From NCBI RefSeq assembly GCF_900103215.1, contig NZ_FNGV01000017.1, forward strand, positions 1-64,000: DNA of 64,000 nucleotides, in the 5' to 3' direction. This DNA is from Kriegella aquimaris (GTDB lineage Bacteria > Bacteroidota > Bacteroidia > Flavobacteriales > Flavobacteriaceae). The notes beneath the pieces are model-generated. The model ran no database searches and was not told where the DNA came from. It worked only from the letters and a program-made list of their open reading frames with translations. Below, piece after piece: positions 54,884 to 63,477 of the stretch (positions are counted from its first letter, which is position 1; each line of letters starts with the position of its first letter). The translations under genes and the position numbers were made by a program.

Positions 54884-57124
54884 ATGGCGAAATTTATTTT
54901 TTGGGTATTCAGGGGTGGTATTTTAATTATTTTTTGGTGCAACGTTACTTGGGCCCAAGACTTACCGGAAAGTCTTCCTGAAATAAAATATCATTTGACC
55001 TCTCCTGATTGGAAACCGTTAGAAACTCCCAAAGAAGCTTATTTGGAGGCAGTAAAGGGAATGGTCGATGTGGCCTATCGGTTTCAGGAAGGGAGTGGTG
55101 CTATTATTGATCCCTTTTTGCATCGTGAACACCAATATTCCACACCCTATTATGCGTTTGCTGTAGCAGCGCTTGTAGATTCCGGTTATGCTCCTGAAAT
55201 GTTGTCATCGGGGGTTCTTGCCATGGAAAAGGCCTTAACCGACTTTTTCAATGGCAATGATAGCATCCCAGATCGACATGGAGAATTTTATATTGCGGCC
55301 CTGGCCGAAGCTATGGAGCTGTATAAAGACCATATCCCAAAAAAGAAATACCAGCAATGGGTAGAAATGATAGCTACACCATTAGATAGTATTTGGGATG
55401 GCATGAGCAGCCATTTGAACAACTGGCGGACCTATGCAATGAAAGGGGAGTGGGTACGCGCTAAACATGGTTTTATTGACAAGCAGAAGACCGTGGGTTT
55501 TATAGAGGATAATTGGAAGAATTATGGGCAGTACCAGCGTATCGGAGTTACCAAATGGAATTTATACGAAGATTGGAGCAGTGACCCCCAATCATTGGCT
55601 GTTGAAGCCGTCGGGCGGGGCAATTTAACTTCCATGGCATTGGCGTATGATGGCCCTTCTGCTGAGCATCTAAAGAAGATTGTTCGCAGGGGAGGGGCGA
55701 CATCGATGCTATTAATGAGTCCGGCAGGCCAATGCCCACCTAACGGAAGAACCGATAATCACGTATTCAATGACATTCTCTATCAACTTATTTTTGAAGT
55801 GCTGGCCGAAGATGCCCTAAGATTAAATCAGACAGAACTAGCCGGACAGTACCGAAGATCGGCCTTACTGGCATTCCAAAGTATTGGTCGGTGGAAACGT
55901 TTTAATTCGCCTTGGAGTGGATCATATTCAATCGCCAAAAACCATTTTGATTTAAAAAAACGAACGGGTTATCAGCCCGCAAGCCAATGGGGCAATTATA
56001 GTGGGGCCATGATGTTTCACCTTGCCGAGGCTTTTTTGACCCATGACTCCGAAATCAAAGAAGTACCTGCACCAACTGAAATCGGGGGCTACGCCATACA
56101 GACGGGAAATCGATTTTCAACTTTTACTGCCAATGCGGGGGGAATGCAGGTCTTTATAAATCTACGTGGGGCTTCCGTGCCTAAATATGATGAGTTTTGG
56201 ACACCTTTGGGAGGAGTACGTTTTTCAAAAATGGGATGGGACGATCGCCTCGGTCCTTCAGATGGAAAAAGAATTAATGTTTCGGATGACCCTGTTCTCA
56301 ATAGTAAGGGTCTTGGTAATCCGGCCGATGCGATATTTCCACAAACAGGTTTGACATTTGGCCCCACATGGGAGCAAGACGGCAAATGGGTTCGAATTGC
56401 CGATATGGCAACGCACTATCAAGGTACGGTGACAACTGAATTTGTACACCCTTTATTGGTGAAATTTAAAATTACATATGCAAGCATTACAGGCCGCGGA
56501 GGGCCTCAATTTGAACAAAGGTTTGTCGTCACACCCGATGGAGTAATGACCTATCTCTCTACCACCCAAAATACGCCGTTTGGTTTGACCGTACCTTTAT
56601 TGACTAATGATGGGCGACCTTTACAAACTCAAATAAACAGCGAAATTGCCAGCACTGGATATACTCAAAGTGGCGATACACAAAATTTTATCGGACTGAA
56701 CAAAAGTATGGATGTTAGTCAAGATGGAGATGCCATAGAGAGTACTTACGGTTCTTTGTTACCCGTAAAATTCCGATCAAATGACGAACAAACGATAGTC
56801 TTTGTATATCCAAAATCAATGGACGCTCCTAATGCAGTTGAAGTTAAAAAGAGTTTTCTGTTGACTGAAAATGGGTTTTCATCGCTGTTGGGAGAAGTTG
56901 AAGGAACACTATACGTTGGGAAAAAAACGGCTGGTGGCTATGGTCAATCGTTAGATATAGATCAAGATGGAACGTCGGAATTGGTTTTAAAAAAGGAATG
57001 TGGATTTGTGGCGCAACTTGAAAACGATAAAATTATAACGATAGAGACAGATAGCGATGTTATTGCTTCCGTTAACAATAAAACGTTCGAGTTAATGGCT
57101 TACCAGCCGATGAACATCAAGTAA
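54884..57124 (+). CDS. Large secreted protein of unrecognised family, possible carbohydrate-active enzyme
   Basis: 746 residues with a signal peptide ending at WAQ. The N-terminal ~390 residues are helical and rich in conserved aromatics: HREHQYSTPYYAFAVAALVD, DRHGEFYIAALAEAMELY, PPNGRTDNHVFNDILYQ and PWSGSYSIAKNHFDL. This is the look of an alpha/alpha toroid, as in several polysaccharide lyases and glycosidases. The rest is beta-rich, with YASITGRGGPQFEQRF and an EF-hand-like DIDQDGTSE near 685-695 that could bind calcium. The layout (toroid plus beta-sandwich) would suit PL8/PL21-type enzymes, but I cannot name the family. No SusC/D pair lies nearby. Confidence 0.6.
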   Translation: MAKFIFWVFRGGILIIFWCNVTWAQDLPESLPEIKYHLTSPDWKPLETPKEAYLEAVKGMVDVAYRFQEGSGAIIDPFLHREHQYSTPYYAFAVAALVDSGYAPEMLSSGVLAMEKALTDFFNGNDSIPDRHGEFYIAALAEAMELYKDHIPKKKYQQWVEMIATPLDSIWDGMSSHLNNWRTYAMKGEWVRAKHGFIDKQKTVGFIEDNWKNYGQYQRIGVTKWNLYEDWSSDPQSLAVEAVGRGNLTSMALAYDGPSAEHLKKIVRRGGATSMLLMSPAGQCPPNGRTDNHVFNDILYQLIFEVLAEDALRLNQTELAGQYRRSALLAFQSIGRWKRFNSPWSGSYSIAKNHFDLKKRTGYQPASQWGNYSGAMMFHLAEAFLTHDSEIKEVPAPTEIGGYAIQTGNRFSTFTANAGGMQVFINLRGASVPKYDEFWTPLGGVRFSKMGWDDRLGPSDGKRINVSDDPVLNSKGLGNPADAIFPQTGLTFGPTWEQDGKWVRIADMATHYQGTVTTEFVHPLLVKFKITYASITGRGGPQFEQRFVVTPDGVMTYLSTTQNTPFGLTVPLLTNDGRPLQTQINSEIASTGYTQSGDTQNFIGLNKSMDVSQDGDAIESTYGSLLPVKFRSNDEQTIVFVYPKSMDAPNAVEVKKSFLLTENGFSSLLGEVEGTLYVGKKTAGGYGQSLDIDQDGTSELVLKKECGFVAQLENDKIITIETDSDVIASVNNKTFELMAYQPMNIK

Positions 57125-57289
57125 TATAACTAGCACAGATACTTAAACTCTGTTCAGCTTCAATTTTTGTGTTCAAAAAATAGGGGTGCAGCCATTCTAT
57201 AAATTTTTTCGATAAGGGCATTGCGAATCTCTTTTTGGTTCTAGGGTTCAACTTAAAATTCTTTCCTATTTTTAAGCAAAATTTAGAAG

Positions 57290-58051
57290 ATGAAGATTGT
57301 AATATCCCCAGCAAAATCGCTTGATTTTGAGAGCAAATTGCCTACTGCCAAATATACCGAACCCGCTTTTTTGGACCAAGCTGAAAAGTTGAACAAAATT
57401 CTTGAGAAGAAAAAGCCCAAGGCATTGTCTAAATTGATGGGTATCTCCGATAACCTTGCTGAATTGAATTGGGAGCGCAATCAAAATTTTTCTGTGCCAT
57501 TTACGCCCGACAATGCACGGCCCGCTGTCTATGCCTTTAATGGTGATGTCTATCAAGGTCTTGACGCTTATACTATTTCTAAAGAAAAACTGGGTCAGCT
57601 ACAAGATACCCTGCGCATATTATCTGGATTGTACGGTGTACTAAAGCCGCTTGATCTTATACAGCCCTACCGTTTGGAAATGGGTACCCAATTAAAAATT
57701 GGGCGAAAAAAGAACCTTTACGAATTTTGGAAAAAAGAACTTACGGCGCATCTGAACGCAGAATTGCAAGATGGTGAACTCTTCGTGAACCTGGCGAGTA
57801 ATGAATATTTTGGTGCGGTCGATGAAAAACAACTCAAAGTGCCCGTGATTACGCCTATATTTAAGGATTGGAAAAATGACAAACTAAAAGTTATTAGTTT
57901 TTTTGCTAAAAAAGCCAGGGGATCCATGGTGCGATATATACTTGATTCCAATGCAAAAACGCTGGACGATATTAGAGGTTTCAATGCTGATGGATATGGG
58001 TTTAGTCAAGCACATACCTTAAAAGAAAACCAACCAGTTTTCGTTCGATAA
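57290..58051 (+). CDS. yaaA: Peroxide stress protein YaaA
   Basis: 253 residues. It begins [14 protein letters not shown], followed by [36 protein letters not shown], and [20 protein letters not shown], the family's most conserved block. Known: E. coli YaaA limits free iron during peroxide stress and has a helix-hairpin-helix DNA-binding fold. It acts in the cytosol. It sits between the large secreted protein and a lipoprotein gene. Confidence 0.94.
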   Translation: MKIVISPAKSLDFESKLPTAKYTEPAFLDQAEKLNKILEKKKPKALSKLMGISDNLAELNWERNQNFSVPFTPDNARPAVYAFNGDVYQGLDAYTISKEKLGQLQDTLRILSGLYGVLKPLDLIQPYRLEMGTQLKIGRKKNLYEFWKKELTAHLNAELQDGELFVNLASNEYFGAVDEKQLKVPVITPIFKDWKNDKLKVISFFAKKARGSMVRYILDSNAKTLDDIRGFNADGYGFSQAHTLKENQPVFVR

Positions 58052-58108
58052 AATATAATGCAAAAGACAGCGTTTATTAGATAGATGAATTGCTATCTAA
58101 AAATTGCT

Positions 58109-58468
58109 ATGAAAAAGTTTTTAGTGCTTGCCTTTATTAGTTGTATCGTAGTTGTCGGTTGTACCGATTATGATGACAATCTTTCCGGAACCCAAATAAG
58201 GGTGCGCAATAACAGCGCTATCGACTTAAGTGAAATTTTTATTGATGAGATAGAATACGGCGAGGTAGCTCAAAAAGAGGCAACTCCCTATCAAAAGTAT
58301 GATAGTAGCGATTTACCTGAATTTCTCCGTGTGAAAGCCGATTCTTTAGAGTTTGAAGAAGCCGTCGGTAATTTTGAGATCGATTCGGTAATGCTACGGT
58401 TATATACCTTTCAAATAGATACCGTTTCGAGTGAAGCGGGACTGAAATTCCGCATTTTAGAGGATTAA
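58109..58468 (+). CDS. Small lipoprotein of unknown function
   Basis: 119 residues from the second ATG (58109), where MKKFLVLAFISCIVVVGC gives a normal lipoprotein signal and the modified Cys. An ATG at 58085 adds eight residues. The mature part is acidic, with a beta-rich TQIRVRNNSAIDLSEIFIDE segment. No family recognised. The stop lies only 4 bases from the convergent thx stop. Confidence 0.65.
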   Translation: MKKFLVLAFISCIVVVGCTDYDDNLSGTQIRVRNNSAIDLSEIFIDEIEYGEVAQKEATPYQKYDSSDLPEFLRVKADSLEFEEAVGNFEIDSVMLRLYTFQIDTVSSEAGLKFRILED

Positions 58469-58472
58469 TTCT

Positions 58473-58601
58473 CTATTTCTTCTTTGCAATACTTATTTTT
58501 TCCTCGACAGTTGGTCTTTTCTTAATTTTTCCCGGTCTTCTGGCACCATACGACTTATTCGCTATTTTACCCCTTCTCGATTTTTTATCTCCTTTTCCCA
58601 A
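58473..58601 (-). CDS. 30S ribosomal protein THX (bTHX), TTG start
   Basis: A 42-residue, very basic protein reading GKGDKKSRRGKIANKSYGAR then RPGKIKKRPTVEEKISIAKKK. It begins at TTG 58601, with an in-frame TAA five codons upstream (58616-58614) and no ATG available. It matches the short THX proteins annotated in Flavobacteriia (GKGDKKS..RGKI..SYG..R). These bind the head of the small subunit in Thermus. Gene finders easily miss it because of its length and start codon. Convergent with the lipoprotein gene, divergent from pyc. Confidence 0.85.
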   Translation of the reverse strand: MGKGDKKSRRGKIANKSYGARRPGKIKKRPTVEEKISIAKKK

Positions 58602-58737
58602 TGTGAAATTGCTTTATTAGTTATTCAAAATGTAGCAATTTTTATTGTAATAATCAAATTAGCGGCTTCAATATTTTTGTACCGTTATTTTTCTGCTGTA
58701 TTGTAACAAATTCTCTCAACTTTATAAAGTTCTCGTA

Positions 58738-58768
58738 TTGTTATACTTGGTCAAAAACAGTAGTTTTG
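58738..58768 (+). promoter_or_regulatory. Candidate promoter of pyruvate carboxylase gene
   Basis: TTG at 58738-58740, a 20-base spacer, then TAGTTTTG at 58761-58768, fitting TTG-N17-23-TAnnTTTG. The predicted start of transcription leaves a leader of about 50 bases before the ATG at 58825. Confidence 0.5.
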
Positions 58769-58824
58769 TGACATTGCACACTGGCCTGTTATCGGCGCGG
58801 TAGTTCATTAATTAGAAGAACTTT

Positions 58825-61800
58825 ATGGAAATTAAAAAGGTTTTAGTAGCGAATAGGGGAGAAATTGCCATTCGTATCTTTAGGGCATGTGTCGAAATAG
58901 GTATAAAAACGGTGGGTGTCTACACCTATGAAGATCGCTATTCATTGCATCGCTACAAGGCCGACGAATCATATCAGATTGGTGAAGATACTGAGCCATT
59001 GCGTCCGTATTTGGATATGGACACTATCATTAAAGTGGCCAAAGACAATGATGTTGATGCGATTCATCCCGGTTACGGGTTTCTTTCCGAAAATGCAACT
59101 TTTGCCCAAAAATGCGCTGATAACGGCATAATTTTTATCGGCCCGAAGGTTTCCGTATTAAAAGCACTAGGGGATAAGATTACGGCTAAGCAAGTAGCGG
59201 TTGCCAATAAGGTACCGATTATTCTCAGTAGCGATAAAGACCTTGACACTATTGATATCGCCTTGTCCGAAGCCGAAAAAATCGGTTATCCTATAATGTT
59301 AAAGGCTGCTTCAGGCGGTGGAGGTCGTGGGATGCGGGTAATTCGTACCAAAGACGAATTGCGAAAATCTTTTCCTGAGGCACGTCGTGAATCATTGAAT
59401 GCGTTTGGCGACGATACGGTATTCCTTGAAAAATTCGTTGAGAACCCTAAACATATCGAAATACAGATTGTTGCCGATAACCATGGCAACATTGTTCACT
59501 TATATGAACGCGATTGCTCGGTACAACGACGCTATCAAAAGGTAATTGAGTTTGCGCCATCGGTAGGGCTTCCGCAAGAGACAAAAGACAGTCTGTATAA
59601 GTACGCTATTGATATCTGTAAGGCCGTTAATTATAATAACATAGGTACGGTAGAGTTTTTGGTCGATGATGACGGCAGTATCTATTTTATCGAGGTTAAC
59701 CCTCGAATTCAGGTAGAGCATACTGTTACCGAGATGATTACCAATATCGATTTGGTAAAAGCACAGATTTTTATTGCCGGGGGATATAAGCTATCCGATC
59801 AACAAATAAAAATACAAGATCAAGATGCGATTCATGTTACGGGTTATGCCCTGCAATGCCGAATCACTACGGAAGATCCGGGGAACGATTTTAAACCAGA
59901 TTACGGGGTAGTTACGACCTATAGAAGTGCTTCGGGTCTGGGAATTAGATTAGATGCCGGTAGTATCTATCAAGGGGTAAGTATTTCGCCATTTTTTGAT
60001 TCGATGCTGGTAAAGGTTTCGGCAATCAGTCGAACTTTGGACGGGTCTTGCCGGAAAATGCGCCGGGCTTTGGCGGAGTTCCGCATACGGGGTGTGAACA
60101 CCAATATGGCCTTTTTAGATAATATCTTGAAGCATCCGACCTTTAGGGAAGGAAAAGTAACGGTGAACTTTATAAAGAACGAACCAGATCTTTTCAAAAT
60201 TACCGAGCCACGCAACCGTGCCAATAAATTAGTGCAATATTTGGGGGAGACCATTGTAAATGGAAATCCCGATGTAAAGAAATACGACCGGAACCACGTT
60301 TTTTCAAAACCTTTAGTCCCTACTTTTCCGAAGACGGAAGAGTATCCAAAAGGAACTAAAGATTTGCTTACTGAACTAGGTCCGGAAGGATTTTCGCAGT
60401 GGCTTAAAAATGAGAACAAAATACAATATACCGATACTACGATGCGCGATGCGCACCAAAGCCTTTTGGCAACACGAATGCGTACGGCCGATATGATGAA
60501 GGTGGCGGAAGGCTATGCCAAGAACCATCCTGAAATTTTCAGTATGGAGGTCTGGGGCGGCGCTACCTTTGATGTTTGTCTACGGTTTTTACAGGAAAAC
60601 CCTTGGGAGCGTTTGGCATTGCTACGCAGGGCTATGCCCAATGTACTGTTGCAAATGTTGATTCGTGGTTCAAATGGGGTAGGGTATACCGCGTATCCTG
60701 ATAATCTTATCGAAAAATTTGTGGAACAGGCCTGGGAAACCGGGGTCGATGTTTTTCGAATATTCGATTCATTGAATTGGATGGAATCCATAGCGCCATG
60801 TATCGAATATGTACGTACAAAAACAGGTGGCTTGGCCGAAGGTTCCATATGTTACACGGGAGATATCTTAGATGCCTCGAAAACCAAATACAATCTCAAG
60901 TACTACCTGCAACTTGCCAAGGATATCGAGAATGCCGGAGCCCATATTTTAGGGGTAAAGGATATGGCCGGGCTTTTGAAGCCCAATGCAGCTTATGAGT
61001 TGATTACAGCACTGAAATCGGAAATCAACATTCCTATTCATTTGCATACCCACGATACATCTTCAATTCAATCTGCTACGTATTTAAAAGCGGTAGAGGC
61101 GGGTGTCGATGTCATCGATGTCGCTTTGGGAGGCCTGTCTGGGCTCACTTCGCAGCCCAACTTTAATTCCGTAGTAGAAATGTTGCGGTTTCATGAAAGA
61201 GAAAATCCGATCAATACCCAAAAGCTAGCCGAATATTCAAACTATTGGGAAACGGTTCGTAACTACTATTATACTTTCGAGTCCGGACTCAAATCGGGTA
61301 CTGGCGAAGTGTATAATCATGAAATACCGGGTGGCCAATATTCCAATTTGAAGGGTCAGGCCATTGCCTTGGGCTTGGAGGATAAATTCCCTGAGGTAAC
61401 CAAAATGTACGGTGAGGTAAATAAGTTGTTCGGTGATATTGTAAAAGTGACCCCGAGTTCAAAGGTCGTCGGTGACATGGCGCAATATATGATCAGCAAC
61501 AATCTCAGTGTAAAGGATGTTGAGGAGAAAGGTGACGATATTTCTTTTCCAGAATCTGTCAAGAGCTTTTTTAGAGGTGATTTAGGGCAACCTGTTGGAG
61601 GTTTTCCAAAGAAATTGCAGAAGATTATTCTTAAAGATGAAAAACCATATACCAGCAGGCCAAATGCCCAAATGGAACCCATCGATTTCGATAAGGAATT
61701 CAAGGCATTTAAACGAAAGTTCAATAAAGGTATGGGCCGAGAACTAGAGATGACCGACTTTTTGTCTTATAAACTCTATCCGAAAGTGTTTACCGATGCC

Positions 61801-62277
61801 TACAACAATCATGTGAAGTATGGCAATGTGATGAACATACCGACTAAAAATTTCTTCTATGGTATGGAAATAGGAGAGGAAATTATGGTAGAATTAGATC
61901 GGGGCAAGAATGTTTTGATTTCATTAATGCTGAGGGGTGAGCCCGATGAGGCTGGCAACGTTAGCATCTTTTTCAAGGTGAATGGGCAGTTGCGTAATGT
62001 AATCGTAAAAGACACTGCGGTTAAGGTGGACAAAGTAGAAAATGTCAAGGCCGATGCGTCGGATCCAAAACAGATTGGTGCGCCCTTACAAGGCTTGCTA
62101 TCCAACGTATTGGTGAAAAAAGGAGAAGAGGTAAAGCGAAATCAACCATTATTCGTCATCGAGGCCATGAAAATGGAGACTTCGGTAACGGCAACGGAAG
62201 AAGGTGTGGTCGACAGAATTCAATTAAATGGTGGATCGTTGGTCAATAGCGACGATTTGGTGTTGGTGCTCAAATAA
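58825..62277 (+). CDS. pyc: Pyruvate carboxylase
   Basis: 1150 residues in one chain. Biotin carboxylase comes first (VLVANRGEIAIRIFRACVE; ATP loop KAASGGGGRGMRV; EVNPRIQVEHTVTEM). The carboxyltransferase follows (YTDTTMRDAHQSLLATRMRT; VKDMAGLLKP; HLHTHDTS). The biotin carrier is last, with the biotinylated Lys1116 in EAMKMET. It carboxylates pyruvate to oxaloacetate, refilling the TCA cycle. It needs biotinylation by BirA (44136). Single-chain form as in eukaryotes and many bacteria. Confidence 0.97.
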   Translation: MEIKKVLVANRGEIAIRIFRACVEIGIKTVGVYTYEDRYSLHRYKADESYQIGEDTEPLRPYLDMDTIIKVAKDNDVDAIHPGYGFLSENATFAQKCADNGIIFIGPKVSVLKALGDKITAKQVAVANKVPIILSSDKDLDTIDIALSEAEKIGYPIMLKAASGGGGRGMRVIRTKDELRKSFPEARRESLNAFGDDTVFLEKFVENPKHIEIQIVADNHGNIVHLYERDCSVQRRYQKVIEFAPSVGLPQETKDSLYKYAIDICKAVNYNNIGTVEFLVDDDGSIYFIEVNPRIQVEHTVTEMITNIDLVKAQIFIAGGYKLSDQQIKIQDQDAIHVTGYALQCRITTEDPGNDFKPDYGVVTTYRSASGLGIRLDAGSIYQGVSISPFFDSMLVKVSAISRTLDGSCRKMRRALAEFRIRGVNTNMAFLDNILKHPTFREGKVTVNFIKNEPDLFKITEPRNRANKLVQYLGETIVNGNPDVKKYDRNHVFSKPLVPTFPKTEEYPKGTKDLLTELGPEGFSQWLKNENKIQYTDTTMRDAHQSLLATRMRTADMMKVAEGYAKNHPEIFSMEVWGGATFDVCLRFLQENPWERLALLRRAMPNVLLQMLIRGSNGVGYTAYPDNLIEKFVEQAWETGVDVFRIFDSLNWMESIAPCIEYVRTKTGGLAEGSICYTGDILDASKTKYNLKYYLQLAKDIENAGAHILGVKDMAGLLKPNAAYELITALKSEINIPIHLHTHDTSSIQSATYLKAVEAGVDVIDVALGGLSGLTSQPNFNSVVEMLRFHERENPINTQKLAEYSNYWETVRNYYYTFESGLKSGTGEVYNHEIPGGQYSNLKGQAIALGLEDKFPEVTKMYGEVNKLFGDIVKVTPSSKVVGDMAQYMISNNLSVKDVEEKGDDISFPESVKSFFRGDLGQPVGGFPKKLQKIILKDEKPYTSRPNAQMEPIDFDKEFKAFKRKFNKGMGRELEMTDFLSYKLYPKVFTDAYNNHVKYGNVMNIPTKNFFYGMEIGEEIMVELDRGKNVLISLMLRGEPDEAGNVSIFFKVNGQLRNVIVKDTAVKVDKVENVKADASDPKQIGAPLQGLLSNVLVKKGEEVKRNQPLFVIEAMKMETSVTATEEGVVDRIQLNGGSLVNSDDLVLVLK

Positions 62278-62410
62278 TACAGAATTCTTTTTTTGTTTGT
62301 GTGACAAACCATCGAAAGGTTAAATGAATGCTGTGCTTTTTGAAATAAGGGTCGGGGCTGAGTCGCAGGTAAAATTGCAATAATTGGCGCTTTAATTCGT
62401 AACGAAAAAA

Positions 62411-63097
62411 ATGTTTTTACATACCCATCCGTATGCCCCTTTCCTTTTTGAATCTGCCACGAAGCTGATTGTAGGCACCTTGCCCCCGCCACGTTTTACT
62501 ACAGGAGACTTAAAAGACGGTGATGTTGATTTTTGTTACGGAAGCCGCGATGGTCAGTTATGGCCTATTTTGGATAAAATTTTTGATTTAAATTTAAAGT
62601 ATGAGGCTTCAGACTTTGCTGTAGCGCAGCGAAAGGCATTCTTAATGCAGCGTAAAATCGGTATTTGTGATATTGTTTCCAGTGCGCAAAGGGATAAAAT
62701 AGATGCTTCCGATTTGGGAATGCAAAATATCAAATTGCGCAATATATTGGGTTTTCTACAAGATTACCCCAATGTCGATACACTTTTGTTTACAGGTGGG
62801 AATAGTAAAAATGGTCCAGAATATTTCTTTAGGAAACATTTAAAAGAATCTGGATTAAGGCTTGAGGTTGTTTCAGATGTAGTTCCGCGAATTCATGAGT
62901 TTATGCTTCCTTCAGGTAATGATGAGATATCAAAGATAAAACCTGCCCGAATAGTCAAAACCGTTTCCCTGACCGCTCCATCGGGGGCGGCCAATAGGGC
63001 AGTAGGTAGTCTAGAAATGTATAAACAAATGAAAATCAAGAATCCTGAGTTTAATACTTTAGATTTCAGAGTCTTACAGTATCAAGATTTCTTTTAG
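62411..63097 (+). CDS. Uracil-DNA glycosylase superfamily protein
   Basis: 228 residues. LIVGTLPPPRFTTGD holds the motif-1 position of the UDG fold, with SRDGQLWPILDKIF and MQRKIGICDIVSSAQR fitting MUG/TDG and hypoxanthine-type members. TLLFTGGNSKNGPEYF and SLTAPSGAANRA are later conserved blocks. Likely removes a damaged base from DNA; which one is unclear and the catalytic residue is not certain. It lies between pyc and ppc. Confidence 0.8.
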   Translation: MFLHTHPYAPFLFESATKLIVGTLPPPRFTTGDLKDGDVDFCYGSRDGQLWPILDKIFDLNLKYEASDFAVAQRKAFLMQRKIGICDIVSSAQRDKIDASDLGMQNIKLRNILGFLQDYPNVDTLLFTGGNSKNGPEYFFRKHLKESGLRLEVVSDVVPRIHEFMLPSGNDEISKIKPARIVKTVSLTAPSGAANRAVGSLEMYKQMKIKNPEFNTLDFRVLQYQDFF

Positions 63098-63198
63098 TAC
63101 GTTTCAAAAGAACAACAAACTCTCTTTTGAATTAAGCGAAAGCCCATAAATTAGTTTAGTTCAATTGATTTATTGTGAAAAACAGGCCAAACTAAAAA

Positions 63199-63224
63199 GA
63201 GCCTTATCTTTTATGATAAGGCTC
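63199..63224 (-). terminator. Hairpin with U-tract on the minus strand
   Basis: GAGCCTTATC-TTTTAT-GATAAGGCTC is a perfect 10-bp stem. On the minus strand it is followed by TTTTT; on the plus strand it is not. No minus-strand gene lies to its right before the window edge, so the transcript it would stop is unknown. It may also be a plus-strand 3'-end stem for the UDG gene. Confidence 0.5.
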
Positions 63225-63435
63225 CTTCACGAGAACACTATATGAAAATGAAAAAATTACTTCGTTTTATTTAACAAGTTAAAAGTATAATTTCAATAGA
63301 GTAAATTGAAATTTTTGTTGTGTATCGTGTTGTTTTTGTCATGTAGCAAGATAAATTTGTTATTTGCGTTAAAAATCTTCGAGCAACAGGGTATTTATAC
63401 CGATATTTAAACATTCAATCGAAGGTTAGTTGATG

Positions 63436-63449
63436 TACGTTCGAACGTA
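63436..63449. promoter_or_regulatory. 14-bp perfect palindrome upstream of ppc
   Basis: TACGTTCGAACGTA is its own reverse complement and lies 28 bases before the ppc ATG. This is a fitting size and place for a dimeric repressor or activator site. The region 63098-63477 holds no gene otherwise; a tiny frame near 63242 (MKMKKLLRFI) is too short to judge. Confidence 0.5.
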
Positions 63450-63477
63450 TGTTTTTCAATCCGTCTTATAATATTAT

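Noticed and set aside
57117-57314. 65-codon minus-strand frame between the secreted protein and yaaA
   Set aside because: It overlaps the yaaA start, has no start signals and resembles nothing known.
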